Assembly: GCF_036924645.1 (NCBI RefSeq) | Contig: NZ_JAZHRX010000001.1 | Location: 6,971,501-7,035,500, forward strand | DNA from: Bradyrhizobium sp. AZCC 2176 | GTDB lineage: Bacteria > Pseudomonadota > Alphaproteobacteria > Rhizobiales > Xanthobacteraceae | Direction: 5' to 3' | DNA length: 64,000 nt | Part shown: positions 9,018 through 17,819 of the stretch, piece after piece | Layout: each line of letters begins with the position of its first letter | Position numbering within the stretch: the first letter of the stretch is position 1 | The notes under the pieces: generated by a model | Told to the model about the DNA's origin: nothing | Database searches by the model: none | The model's input: only the letters and a program-made list of their open reading frames with translations | Made by a program: the position numbers and the translations under genes

Positions 9018-9035
9018 CGCCGCGCCATCGCGGCG
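9018..9035. terminator. hairpin between convergent genes
   Basis: A perfect 7-bp stem CGCCGCG/CGCGGCG with a CCAT loop. It lies 10 bp after the hydrolase stop and 33 bp before the MFS stop. No T-tract, so it is at best a weak shared terminator. Confidence 0.4.
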
Positions 9036-9067
9036 TGCCAGCCATCACCTGCTTTGATCATGTTCGG

Positions 9068-10243
9068 CTAAAAACTCTTTTTCGGCCGGGTCACGATCAC
9101 CGTCGCCAGTGCCAGCGCGACGAAGGCCGCCCCGACATAGCCCGCGGCGTAGAGGAGATCGTGCACGTATAGAAAACCGCCGATCGCCGATCCCACCGCC
9201 TGCCCGATGTAGAGGACCGATGTGTTGAGCGACACCGAGGCGGATGCGAGCGAAGGTGCCGCCCCGACCAGCCGCACCTGCTGCATCGAGTTAGTGGAAG
9301 CAAAACCGAGGCCCCAGATCGCGACCGACACGGCCATCAACGGATAAATCCCGGCGCTCAACGCCCAGCCGGCGAGGCCTGCCAGCAACACCAGGGTGAA
9401 CAGAAGCGAGGTCTTCCAGGCGCCCCAGGAATCGACGATGCGGGTTCCGATCGCCGTGCCGATGACGCCGCACACGCCATAGACGGCAAATACCAGCCCG
9501 ATCGCATCCGGCCCTGCCCCCGTCAGCCTCGCCAGCAGCGGCCCCATGAAGGTGAACACCACGAACTGGCCGGACATCTGCAGCGTGGTGATTAACAGCA
9601 ACAACACGATCAGCCGGTTGCGGCCGATAGCGGCCCATGTCTTGAGGTCGACCGGCGCGCCCATCAGCCCGCGCGGCAGACGCGATGCCAGAAGCAGGAA
9701 GCTTACGCAGCCCATCAGGCCAATGCTGCCATAGGCCGCGCGCCAGCCATATCGGCTGGCGATGAAGGTGATCAGCGGCAGGCCGACCGCCGCCGCCAGC
9801 GACCAGCCGAGAAAGATGTAGGCGATGGTGCTGCCGCGCTTTTGCTCCGGTACGATCAGCCCGGCCGTTCCCGCCGCCTGCGGTGTGTAGAGCGCGCCGA
9901 CCGCGAGCATGACCAGACGGATGAAGAGCAGGCTGGTGTAATCGGGCGCCAAGGCGGAGGCGAAGTTGGTAAGCGCAAGCACTGCGAGCGTCGCCGTAAG
10001 CAAGTTGCGGCGATCGATCCTGGAAGTCAGCCACGCCGTAACCGGCGAGCCGATGCAAAGCATGATCGCGCCGAAGGTGATCAGAAGACCCGCGGTCCGG
10101 ATGCTGATATCGAGACCGGAGGACAATTCGCCGAGCATGCCTGCCGGCGCCAGCACCGAGCAGCCGGTGACAATGTTGCCGAGCATGAGTGCGGTCGGCG
10201 CGAAGCGGCGTTCGGTGTGGACGGGCACGGACACATGTTTCAT
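9068..10243 (-). CDS. MFS transporter (drug/sugar efflux type)
   Basis: A 391-residue inner-membrane protein with twelve hydrophobic segments. It has the motif A-like loop AWLTSRIDRRNLL after TM2 and AVGALYTPQAAGTAGLIVPEQKRG around TM4-5, typical of the AraJ/YdhP-like DHA1 exporter subgroup. The substrate is unknown. The ATG at 10243 (MKHVSVPVHTERRFAPT) is preferred; a TTG at 10273 and an ATG at 10249 are also in frame and no strong ribosome site decides. No regulator gene is adjacent. Upstream and divergent is thrS. Confidence 0.88.
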   Translation of the reverse strand: MKHVSVPVHTERRFAPTALMLGNIVTGCSVLAPAGMLGELSSGLDISIRTAGLLITFGAIMLCIGSPVTAWLTSRIDRRNLLTATLAVLALTNFASALAPDYTSLLFIRLVMLAVGALYTPQAAGTAGLIVPEQKRGSTIAYIFLGWSLAAAVGLPLITFIASRYGWRAAYGSIGLMGCVSFLLLASRLPRGLMGAPVDLKTWAAIGRNRLIVLLLLITTLQMSGQFVVFTFMGPLLARLTGAGPDAIGLVFAVYGVCGVIGTAIGTRIVDSWGAWKTSLLFTLVLLAGLAGWALSAGIYPLMAVSVAIWGLGFASTNSMQQVRLVGAAPSLASASVSLNTSVLYIGQAVGSAIGGFLYVHDLLYAAGYVGAAFVALALATVIVTRPKKSF

Positions 10244-10397
10244 GCACATGCATGTACGCAGCGAGCCCGCCAAGAAAAGGCCGCGATGCCGGATTATTTG
10301 TCATCGCTGTCATGAGATTTATTGATTTGATGCCGCTGATGCCTCGCGGGCTCTGCGCGCGCTATTTGGCTTTGAAGTAATCCGTTTCCGGGCAATG

Positions 10398-10424
10398 AGC
10401 CCCCGGCTGTAGCTCCCCGGGGCT
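10398..10424 (+). promoter_or_regulatory. GC-rich hairpin in the thrS leader region
   Basis: Arms AGCCCC (10398-10403) and GGGGCT (10419-10424) pair, and two more G-C pairs form after a bulged C. It sits about 120 bp before the thrS start in a 300-bp spacer. No T-box or E. coli-style operator is recognisable, so any regulatory function is open. The rest of the spacer holds nothing I can assign. Confidence 0.3.
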
Positions 10425-10541
10425 GCTTCCATTCATGCCCTGTTTGGCAAATTGCCCGATTGCAGGCGCCGAATCCCCTGCTATACCGCTGCTTTCCGCT
10501 TACCTGCGCTCGTTCGCAGGAGTGAGCTTTAGGAGAATGAT

Positions 10542-12594
10542 ATGCCTGACCAAAATACGCCGGCATCGGGATTCCAGTTTGGCCTTGCCAATTTGAAACC
10601 GGCCGAACCCCTGGAAAAGATCACCCTCACCTTCCCCGACGGCGCCAAGCGCGAATATGCCAAGGACACCACCGGGCTCGATATCGCCAAGGGCATCTCG
10701 CCCTCGCTGGCCAAGCGCACGGTGGCGATGGCGCTCGACGGCGAGGTCTGCGACCTCAACGATCCGATTTCGGGCGATGCGAAGATCGAGCTCATCAACC
10801 GCGACGATGCGCGCGCGCTGGAATTGATCCGCCATGACTGCGCGCACGTGCTGGCGGAAGCCGTGCAGTCGCTATGGCCGGGCACGCAGGTGACGATCGG
10901 CCCGGTGATCGAGAACGGTTTCTACTACGACTTCTTCCGCAACGAGCCGTTCACGCCGGAAGACTTTGCTGCGATCGAAAAGCGGATGCGCGAAATCATC
11001 GCAGCGCGACAAGCCGTTCACCAAGGAAGTGTGGGACCGCGAGAAGACCAAGCAGGTGTTCCGCGACAAGGGCGAGGCCTTCAAGGTCGAGCTGGTCGAC
11101 GCCATTCCCGGCGACGAGCCGATCAAGATCTATTTCCAGGGCGACTGGTTCGACCTCTGCCGCGGCCCGCATATGAGTTCGACCGGCAAGGTCGGCAATG
11201 CGTTCAAGCTGATGAAGGTGGCGGGTGCCTATTGGCGCGGCGACAGCAACAATCCGATGCTGACGCGCATCTACGGCACGGCGTTCGCGAAACAGGAAGA
11301 GCTCGACGCCTACCTCAAGCAGATCGAGGAAGCCGAGAAGCGCGACCACCGCAAGCTCGGCCGCGAGCTCGACCTGTTCCACTTCCAGGAGGAAGGCCCC
11401 GGCGTGGTGTTCTGGCACCCGAAGGGCTGGACGGTGTTCCAGGCGCTGATCGCCTATATGCGCCGCCGGCTGACCGGCGACTACAGCGAGGTCAACGCGC
11501 CGCAGATCCTCGACAAGGTGTTGTGGGAGACTTCCGGCCACTGGGACTGGTACCGCGAGAACATGTTCGCGGCGCAGTCGGCCGGCGACGAGGCCGAGGA
11601 CAAGCGCTGGTTTGCGCTCAAGCCGATGAACTGTCCGGGCCATGTGCAGATCTTCAAGCACGGCCTGAAGAGCTACCGCGACCTGCCCTTGCGCCTTGCC
11701 GAATTCGGCGTGGTACATCGCTACGAGCCGTCGGGCGCCATGCACGGCCTGATGCGCGTGCGCGGCTTTACCCAGGACGACGCGCACGTGTTCTGCACCG
11801 AGGCCCAGCTTGCCGACGAGTGTCTCAAGATCAACGAGTTGATCCTGTCGACCTATGCCGATTTCGGCTTCGAGGGCGAACTCACGGTCAAGCTCTCGAC
11901 CCGGCCGGAGAAGCGCGTCGGCACCGACGAGATGTGGGAGCATGCCGAGCGCGTGATGGCGACCGTGCTGGCGGAAATTCAGGCCAGCGGCAGCAATCGC
12001 ATCAAGACTGCGATCAATCCCGGCGAAGGCGCGTTCTACGGGCCGAAGTTCGAGTACGTGCTGCGCGACGCCATCGGCCGCGACTGGCAATGCGGCACCA
12101 CGCAGGTCGACTTCAACCTGCCGGAGCGTTTCGGCGCGTTCTATATCGACGCCGACGGCTCGAAGAAGGCGCCGGTGATGGTGCACCGTGCGATCTGCGG
12201 CTCGATGGAGCGCTTCATCGGCATCCTGATCGAGCACTTCGCCGGCAACTTCCCGCTCTGGCTGGCGCCGACCCAGGTCGTGGTCACGACGATCACCTCC
12301 GAAGGCGACGAATACGCCAAGGTGGTCGCCGCCGCCGCGCGGCGTGCCGGCTTGCGCGTCGAGATCGACCTGCGCAACGAGAAGATCAACTACAAGGTCC
12401 GCGAGCACTCGCTGGCAAAAATCCCGGCCCTTCTCGTCGTCGGCAAGAAGGAAGCCGAGACCCATTCGGTCTCGATCCGCCGGCTCGGCAGCGACGGCCA
12501 GAACGTGATGGTGATGCCGACCGAGGAGGCGCTGGCTGCGCTCGTCGAGGAAGCAACCCCGCCGGATGTGAAGCGGGTGCGGTCGGCGGTCTGA
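10542..12594 (+). CDS. thrS: threonyl-tRNA synthetase ThrS, frame broken by a one-base insertion at about 11003
   Basis: Charges tRNA-Thr with threonine in the cytoplasm. The TGS domain (about residues 25-90), the editing-domain motif HDCAH and ENGFYYDFF are read in the frame of the ATG at 10542, which has a good AGGAG site 5 bases upstream. From [12 protein letters not shown] on, the protein continues in another frame: editing-domain CRGPH, class II motif 2 around [13 protein letters not shown], then the anticodon-binding domain to the stop at 12594. Deleting the A at 11003 (CGCAGCGCGAC to CGCGCGCGAC) restores [16 protein letters not shown], giving a full protein of about 683 residues. As this gene is normally essential and all motifs are intact, a read error is likely. 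Confidence 0.93.
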
Positions 12595-12627
12595 TCATAA
12601 TCGGTCTAAATCCGCTTCCGCTGGAGC

Positions 12628-12654
12628 GGCTGTGCCACTATCTCTGGCACAGCC
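12628..12654 (+). terminator. thrS terminator hairpin
   Basis: A perfect 10-bp stem GGCTGTGCCA/TGGCACAGCC with a 7-base loop begins 34 bp after the thrS stop. It is followed only by ATTTCC, so the T-run is weak. It overlaps an upstream ATG (12632) of the nitroreductase frame, which argues that translation of that gene begins further down at GTG 12677. Confidence 0.7.
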
Positions 12655-12676
12655 ATTTCCGACGAAAGAGACCCTT

Positions 12677-13240
12677 GTGCCCGACGCCATCGAACTCCTG
12701 AAGATCCGCCGCTCGGTCAAGCCACGTGAGATGAGCGGACCCGGCCCCACGGCTGCCGAACTCGAGACCATCCTGACCATCGGGGCGCGGGTGCCGGACC
12801 ATGGCAAGCTGACGCCGTGGCGCTTCATCGTGTTCGAGGGCGACGCACGCGCCCGGGCCGGCGACGTCATTGCGCGGGTGTTCGCGAAGAAGAATCCCTC
12901 TGCCCCCACCGCCGACATCGAGATGGAAAAGCGCCGGCTGATGGACGCGCCGCTGGTGATCGCCGTGGTCAGCTTCACCCGGCCGCATCCGAAGGTGCCG
13001 GCCTGGGAGCAGGAATTGTCCGCCGGCGCCAGCGCCATGAACATCGTCAACGCCGCCACCGCGCTTGGTTACGGCGCGTGCTGGCTGACCGGCTGGTTCG
13101 CCTTCGACCGCGACGTGCTCGACGGGCTCGGACTGAAAGCGGACGAAAAACTCGCCGGCTTCATCCATATCGGCAAGCCGGCAAGGCCTGCCGAGGATCG
13201 CCCGCGCCCGGCGTTGTCCGATATCGTGACGCGGTTTTGA
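12677..13240 (+). CDS. nitroreductase-family flavoprotein
   Basis: A 187-residue NAD(P)H-dependent FMN oxidoreductase of the nitroreductase superfamily, cytoplasmic, likely a dimer. FMN-binding features are seen: [12 protein letters not shown] (Arg-Arg-Ser for the phosphate), [15 protein letters not shown] and [23 protein letters not shown] with the C-terminal Gly-rich loop. This is the YdjA-like subgroup of small nitroreductases. The GTG at 12677 is chosen because GAAAGAG lies at a good distance before it, whereas the ATG at 12632 falls inside the thrS terminator stem. The natural substrate cannot be told. Confidence 0.9.
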   Translation: MPDAIELLKIRRSVKPREMSGPGPTAAELETILTIGARVPDHGKLTPWRFIVFEGDARARAGDVIARVFAKKNPSAPTADIEMEKRRLMDAPLVIAVVSFTRPHPKVPAWEQELSAGASAMNIVNAATALGYGACWLTGWFAFDRDVLDGLGLKADEKLAGFIHIGKPARPAEDRPRPALSDIVTRF

Positions 13241-13331
13241 AGCCGACACGCCGCGGCCAGTCGCCGGGCAAGACGATGCCGTCTGGCGGCCGGAGCAGGA
13301 TGCGATTGGGTTGGGCCGTGAAGGGCCAACT

Positions 13332-13462
13332 CGTGCCCCGGACACAAGCAGCATGAGCGCTGCGAGCCGGAGCCATCCTACTTTGCATGGGGTTGTTTTC
13401 GTAGTTTTTGTCCGGGCCCTGCGGCATACCGCCGACGGTATGCGCGCCGCGTCCGGGACACG
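13332..13462. repeat. long imperfect palindromic intergenic repeat
   Basis: The arms CGTGCCCCGGAC (13332-13343) and GTCCGGGACACG (13451-13462) match as imperfect inverted ends. An internal stem is GCATACC/GGTATGC near 13424-13443. It lies between convergent genes, and this spacer contains nothing else recognisable. This repeat class differs from the TCATTCCGG type. Confidence 0.6.
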
Positions 13463-13472
13463 AGGCGGCTAG

Positions 13473-14549
13473 CTAGCGCGCGACGACCTCGACCTCGCCG
13501 TCGACGCCGTTGACGACGTTGAAGGGACGCTCGAACACCTTGCCTTCGTTCTTGGCGATCGCGCGGTATTCGCCCTCGGACAGCACCACGCGCGGAAACG
13601 CGCCGATCGATTCCTTGATGACGTCGCCGCCCGGCGTGATCACCGACCATGCGGTGTTGGCGAGCGCCTCACCGCCGCGGTCGCTGACGAGCTTCAACGT
13701 AATGACCGCCGCGCGGTGGCTGACGGTCACGTCCGTCAGCTTGCCGGCCTGGACGCGGATGTCGGAGCGCACCACCGAATTGGCATCGCCATAGTTGGAG
13801 ATGATGTAGTAGGTGCCCTCCGGCAGCAGCGCAACGTCGCCGGCGGCCACGTTGGGCACCAGCGACTGGCGTTCGGCACCGTCGAACTGGCTGCCCTTGT
13901 AGAGTGCGAACGAAATCTGGTTCGGTGGAATCTTGCTGCTGCCGACACGGCCCTCGATACGCAGTCCGCCGGCCGGAAGCACGAAGGCCACGCGATCGGT
14001 CTCCGCTTTCAGGCTCACCGCCCGTACCGCGCTGACCAGGCCGAGGGCGACGTGGACGACGTAATTGCCGGGCGGCAGCACGATGTTCGGGGTCGCGCCG
14101 CGCTCCTCGCGGATCAGCTTGAACGTGCCGGTGTCGTCGGGCTTGTCGGCGAATACCCGCCACACCAGCCCGCCATTGATGACCGGCAGATCCTTGCCGT
14201 AGCGCGCCGTCAGCGACAGCACCCCCTGATTTGGAGCTGCGGCCCCTGGTGGAGGCGCTGCCGGCGAGATCGTCGCGATCGACGGGGGCACAATGGTGGG
14301 CTGGTTCAGCGGCGCCGGAAGCGGTGGGATCGTTCCCGTCCCCGACGGCGGCGCCAGATTCATGGCAGGCCCGGTCTGGACATCCGGAACCGTGGCCGGC
14401 GGCACCGGTGGGGGGCGGTCCGAGAACATCTGGGCCGAAGCCGGGGCGGCGAGCAGCGCCAACGCGAGCATCAGCGTCGGGAAAGGCCATCCGCCCCGCC
14501 CGAATCCAACGATACCGTTATCGCCCGAGATCATGGCCATGCTTTTCAC
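13473..14549 (-). CDS. secreted protein, beta-rich with Pro-rich N-terminal region
   Basis: A 358-residue protein with a signal peptide (PFPTLMLALALLAAPASAQ, cleavage near residue 39), then about 65 residues rich in Pro. Its C-terminal two thirds contain repeated units of the kind GGLRIEGRVGSSKIPPNQISF and YYIISNYGDANSVVRSDIRV, suggesting several beta-sandwich (carboxypeptidase-regulatory-like) modules. Conserved uncharacterised proteins of this sort occur in rhizobia. Function unknown; a cell-envelope binding or structural role is a guess. Starts GTG 14549; the patatin gene is divergent. Confidence 0.75.
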   Translation of the reverse strand: MKSMAMISGDNGIVGFGRGGWPFPTLMLALALLAAPASAQMFSDRPPPVPPATVPDVQTGPAMNLAPPSGTGTIPPLPAPLNQPTIVPPSIATISPAAPPPGAAAPNQGVLSLTARYGKDLPVINGGLVWRVFADKPDDTGTFKLIREERGATPNIVLPPGNYVVHVALGLVSAVRAVSLKAETDRVAFVLPAGGLRIEGRVGSSKIPPNQISFALYKGSQFDGAERQSLVPNVAAGDVALLPEGTYYIISNYGDANSVVRSDIRVQAGKLTDVTVSHRAAVITLKLVSDRGGEALANTAWSVITPGGDVIKESIGAFPRVVLSEGEYRAIAKNEGKVFERPFNVVNGVDGEVEVVAR

Positions 14550-14768
14550 CGAAAACGCGGCAAATTCAAGCCTCCGTAGTGGAAGTTCGGCCGGACAGCG
14601 GTGGCGGAACCGGCTCCGGCACCCAATGTTAATCCTGCGGTCGCGGTCCAGTCACATTCCCCGCCTAGGCCGCTTTCGCCGAGCATAAACCATGCATACG
14701 GATCGAAATGAACGATTCTGGCGCGGCCGCGCCGCGGTGGCTATCGTTGAAGCCGCAGGAGAGTTTGC

Positions 14769-15851
14769 GTGTTGGATAGCTGGATGGGCCGCGGCCAAAA
14801 AGGCTCCGATGCCCGAGAAAAGGCCCAAGAAAAGGCCCAAGACAAGGTAGGGCTCGGCAGTATCCGCCGGCCGGTGATCGGGCTGGCGCTGGGCGGCGGC
14901 GCCGCGCGCGGCTTTGCCCATATCGGAATCGTCCGGACGCTGGTGGCCCACGGCATCATTCCCAACGTCGTGGTTGGAACGTCGATCGGCGCCGTAGTCG
15001 GCGGCGCCTATGCCGCGGGACATCTCGACACGCTGGAAGACTGGGCGCGAAGCCTGCAGCCGCGAAGCGTCCTCTCCTATCTCGACATCCGCCTGAACGG
15101 GTCGGGCCTGATCGGCGGCGCCAAGCTTGCGGCCCAACTGGAGGCCGCGCTGGGCCAGAGCCTGATCGAGGATCTGCCGGTGAAATTTGCCACCGTGGCG
15201 ACCGAAGTGCGCACCGGCCACGAGATCTGGCTGACCCATGGCCCGATGGTGGATGCGATGCGCGCCTCCTATGCGCTGCCGGGAATATTCTCGCCGATAA
15301 TGGTCGGCGACCGTTGGCTGGTCGATGGCGCCCTGGTCAATCCGGTCCCGGTGTCGGCGGCACGCGCGCTCGGTGCGGAAATCGTCATCGCAGCCAATCT
15401 TTCCAGCGACGTCTTCACGCACTCCACGACGATCTATTCCCACGGTCCGACGGCCGGCGTTTCGGTATCGGTGATGCCGGAAGCGCTGCCTGAAGCCGAA
15501 CCGCGGAAACGCGGCATCGGAAAATTCTTCTCCGCCGAGCGCACCATGAAGCGTGAGTTCTTCGGCGGCGGCGGACGGCCGGGCATCTCCTCGGTCATGG
15601 TCGATGCCTTCAACATCATGCAGGACCGCATCACCCGTGCGCGGCTGGCCGGCGATCCGCCGGATCTGTTGATCTCGCCCCGCGTCGGCAAGATCGGCTG
15701 GTTCGATTTTCACCGCGCCGACGACCTGATCGCCCACGGTATGCGCGCAGCCGAGCGTGCGATCGACTCGATCCAGGAGGCGATCCACATTCTGGCGCCG
15801 CCGGTGGCGGGCGAAGCCGAGCAGGCGGTCGAAAAGGCCGACAAGGAATAG
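14769..15851 (+). CDS. patatin-like phospholipase (RssA type)
   Basis: A 360-residue Ser-Asp dyad lipid acyl hydrolase. Seen in order: oxyanion loop LALGGGAARGFAH (residues about 39-51), nucleophile elbow GTSIG with Ser72, and the catalytic Asp in WLVDGALVNPVP, all as in RssA/YchK. An N-terminal 30-residue basic tail carries a short duplicated EKAQ unit. No signal peptide, so cytoplasmic or peripheral. The GTG start at 14769 is supported by CAGGAGAG about 6 bases upstream. The substrate is unknown; the family cleaves phospholipid or lysophospholipid acyl chains. Confidence 0.9.
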   Translation: MLDSWMGRGQKGSDAREKAQEKAQDKVGLGSIRRPVIGLALGGGAARGFAHIGIVRTLVAHGIIPNVVVGTSIGAVVGGAYAAGHLDTLEDWARSLQPRSVLSYLDIRLNGSGLIGGAKLAAQLEAALGQSLIEDLPVKFATVATEVRTGHEIWLTHGPMVDAMRASYALPGIFSPIMVGDRWLVDGALVNPVPVSAARALGAEIVIAANLSSDVFTHSTTIYSHGPTAGVSVSVMPEALPEAEPRKRGIGKFFSAERTMKREFFGGGGRPGISSVMVDAFNIMQDRITRARLAGDPPDLLISPRVGKIGWFDFHRADDLIAHGMRAAERAIDSIQEAIHILAPPVAGEAEQAVEKADKE

Positions 15852-15855
15852 CGTA

Positions 15856-15899
15856 GCGTTTTCAAGCGAAGTGGTTACCGGTTCGCGCTAAGAAAACGC
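15856..15899 (+). terminator. GCGTTTTC/GAAAACGC hairpin repeat
   Basis: Arms GCGTTTTC (15856-15863) and GAAAACGC (15892-15899) pair, with inner pairing between AGCGAA and TTCGC. This element type is widely scattered after genes in Bradyrhizobium genomes (recognised by eye). It lies between the convergent patatin and CBS genes and may end both transcripts. Confidence 0.55.
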
Positions 15900-15911
15900 G
15901 TCAAAACAAGA

Positions 15912-16340
15912 TCAGGCCGTCTTGATGTAGTCGCGCAGCGCTTCCTGCTCGGCTTCGTATTCCTGGACGCGGCGCTTGACGATGTCGCCGATCGAAATCA
16001 GGCCCACCACCTTGCCGTCCTCGACCACGGGCAAGTGGCGGAACTTGCCGATCGTCATCATTTCCATGATGCCGGAGACGGTGTCGGACTCCCGGCAGCT
16101 CACGACCTTGCGCGTCATGACCGCGCTGACGGGCTCCTCGAGCACCCTCGCGCCGCGCTCCCCCAACGCCCGGACAATATCGCGTTCCGACAAAATGCCT
16201 TCAAGACGTCCCTGGTTCATCACCAGCACGGCGCCGATTTTGCGTTCGCCAAGGATCTTGACCGCCGCCGAAAGCTTGGCTTCCGGCTCGATGCTCTCGA
16301 TCTGATGACCCTTGGTGTCGAGAATTGAACGTACCGTCAT
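15912..16340 (-). CDS. tandem CBS-domain protein
   Basis: A 142-residue protein consisting of two CBS motifs and little else: AVKILGERKIGAVLVMNQGRLEGILSERDIVRAL for the first and GIMEMMTIGKFRHLPVVEDGKVVGLISIGDIVK for the second. Such Bateman modules bind adenine nucleotides and act as energy-state sensors, usually as partners of other proteins. The target is unknown. It lies downstream of the rhomboid gene on the same strand with a 189-bp gap. Confidence 0.92.
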   Translation of the reverse strand: MTVRSILDTKGHQIESIEPEAKLSAAVKILGERKIGAVLVMNQGRLEGILSERDIVRALGERGARVLEEPVSAVMTRKVVSCRESDTVSGIMEMMTIGKFRHLPVVEDGKVVGLISIGDIVKRRVQEYEAEQEALRDYIKTA

Positions 16341-16529
16341 TGTCGCCTCCCTGAATCCGTCCGCGCCCCCGAGAGCCCGACTTGTTCACGAGTCTTCAAT
16401 CAACAGTTCCGCGCCGGCTTCGTTCGGGACACGGCCTACAAGTGCGGCTGTCCTGCACGGCAGCGGCACCGGCTTGCGTTACAACTTGTGTGGATGATGG
16501 ATGAAATCGTCGCTCGCCGCAAGCGGCGA

Positions 16530-17345
16530 TCAGACGCGGCCAGGTTCGTCCGGCGATGAAACGTCCGCCGCATGCGGCGTCGCACGCGGCACCGGATCGA
16601 ACAGCGAAAACAACATCAGGCCGGCGAGGAATCCGCCGATATGCGCCTGCCAGGCCACGCTGGCGCCGTCCGTGCCGAGAGAAATCGACCCGAGGCCAAA
16701 GATGATGTTGACGCCGAACCACACCGCCAGAAATCCCAGCACGCGCGTGTTGCGCAACGCCCGGGCAAGCGACAGCGCTGGAACCTTCGCTGCGGCATCC
16801 GCATCACCCCGGGTGAACGAAAGAAAACTTCCCTGCACGAAGGCGAAGCGGATGGCGGCGGCCATGGCGCCGGATACCGAGGCCGAGGCACCGATCATCG
16901 GCGCGATCGCGTGCTCATGGGTGACGAGGTGCGCCAGCGCGCCCGCCACGGCCGTCACCGCCATGAATGCGAAGAACCTGACAGGACCGAACCGGCGGGC
17001 CAGCGCGCTGCCGAACGGCAGCAGCCATAGCACGTTGAAGCCGATATGGCTGAGATTGGCATGCAGCAGCGAATAGGTGACGAAGGTCCAGACCTTGGCG
17101 CCGGCCCCGCCGGGAAAGCGGATGTTGAGCAGTGTGGAATCGTAGCGCTTCGGAATGAAGCCGAAGACGTCGATGGTCCAGTTCTCCAACTCCGCCGGCA
17201 GCAGCAGGCGCAAATGAATCGCAGCGATCAGCGCGATATAGGCGGTCAGCGCGCCCGGAAGCGTCAGGATCGGCTCACGCGGGGTGTCCGGCGGCTCGAC
17301 CAGGGATGGGTAAGGCTGGGATTCCAAGGGGCCAGGACCTTGCAA
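16530..17345 (-). CDS. rhomboid-family intramembrane serine protease
   Basis: A 271-residue membrane protein with six or seven hydrophobic segments. Rhomboid signatures: LLHANLSHIGFNVLWL in TM2, nucleophile Ser154 within the GASASVSG stretch of TM4, and His235 in AWQAHIGGFLAG of TM6, forming the Ser-His dyad. The C-terminal tail is short and hydrophilic. The insertion FVQGSFLSFTRGDADAAAKVP between TM4 and TM5 is common in alphaproteobacterial members. The substrate is unknown. The natural role in this group has not been settled. Confidence 0.93.
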   Translation of the reverse strand: MQGPGPLESQPYPSLVEPPDTPREPILTLPGALTAYIALIAAIHLRLLLPAELENWTIDVFGFIPKRYDSTLLNIRFPGGAGAKVWTFVTYSLLHANLSHIGFNVLWLLPFGSALARRFGPVRFFAFMAVTAVAGALAHLVTHEHAIAPMIGASASVSGAMAAAIRFAFVQGSFLSFTRGDADAAAKVPALSLARALRNTRVLGFLAVWFGVNIIFGLGSISLGTDGASVAWQAHIGGFLAGLMLFSLFDPVPRATPHAADVSSPDEPGRV

Positions 17346-17526
17346 GGCGGCTTTGATGCGTATTGGCCCAGATAGGCGGCTTTACCCGCCTTGTGCAAGT
17401 GCACAATCGGAATTCCGGGCCGACCCGTATCGCGGGAGCGGTATGCTGGAACTGCTTCTGACAAACCCCTGGACCCGCACCGCCAGTGCGCCGCGTTCGG
17501 GACACGATGTCGCCGTCAAAACGAAA

Positions 17527-17555
17527 AAGGGAGGATGCTGAGAACATCCTCCCTT
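17527..17555 (-). terminator. strong intrinsic terminator, minus strand
   Basis: A perfect 11-bp stem AAGGGAGGATG/CATCCTCCCTT with a 7-base loop, followed on the minus strand by a T5 run. It lies 265 bp downstream of the HlyD adaptor stop and probably ends the type I secretion transcript, although a small RNA ending here cannot be excluded. The rest of 17346-17819 holds no convincing gene, only Arg/Gly/Pro-rich frames. Confidence 0.75.
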
Positions 17556-17819
17556 GTCTTGCTGATCTTCTCGCGCCCCGGGAGCCGGGATCACATCCCC
17601 GCCCTCCCCGCGCGATGACCAAACTGTTTGACGCCACCTGTGTACCAACTGCGCCGAGAACCTTCAGATAAGCCGGCGCCGTCTGATGCGTTCCACTCTA
17701 CGCAGGCAACGCGCCGATCGCCAACATCATCGTTAATTTAGGGTTAACGACACGGCACTCGCCCCTATCCGCAAGCATCTGTCTTGACTCAGGTATTTGG
17801 TGAAGCGAGGTGCGAGCAA

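Noticed and set aside
10380..10541. T-box or other riboswitch in the thrS leader
   Set aside because: No T-box or specifier structure; only a simple GC-rich stem. T-boxes are not usual in alphaproteobacteria.
10996..12465. 489-residue antisense frame over thrS
   Set aside because: High-GC shadow: rich in His/Gln/Val with no domain, while the opposite strand carries all ThrS motifs.
10542..12701. 719-residue uninterrupted frame starting at the thrS ATG
   Set aside because: After about residue 154 it is out of frame; its Arg/Gly/Pro-rich sequence is not a protein, and stays open only because of high GC.
17275..17648. Frames of 88-120 residues between the rhomboid and HlyD genes
   Set aside because: Arg/Gly/Pro-rich, cross a strong terminator stem and resemble no protein.
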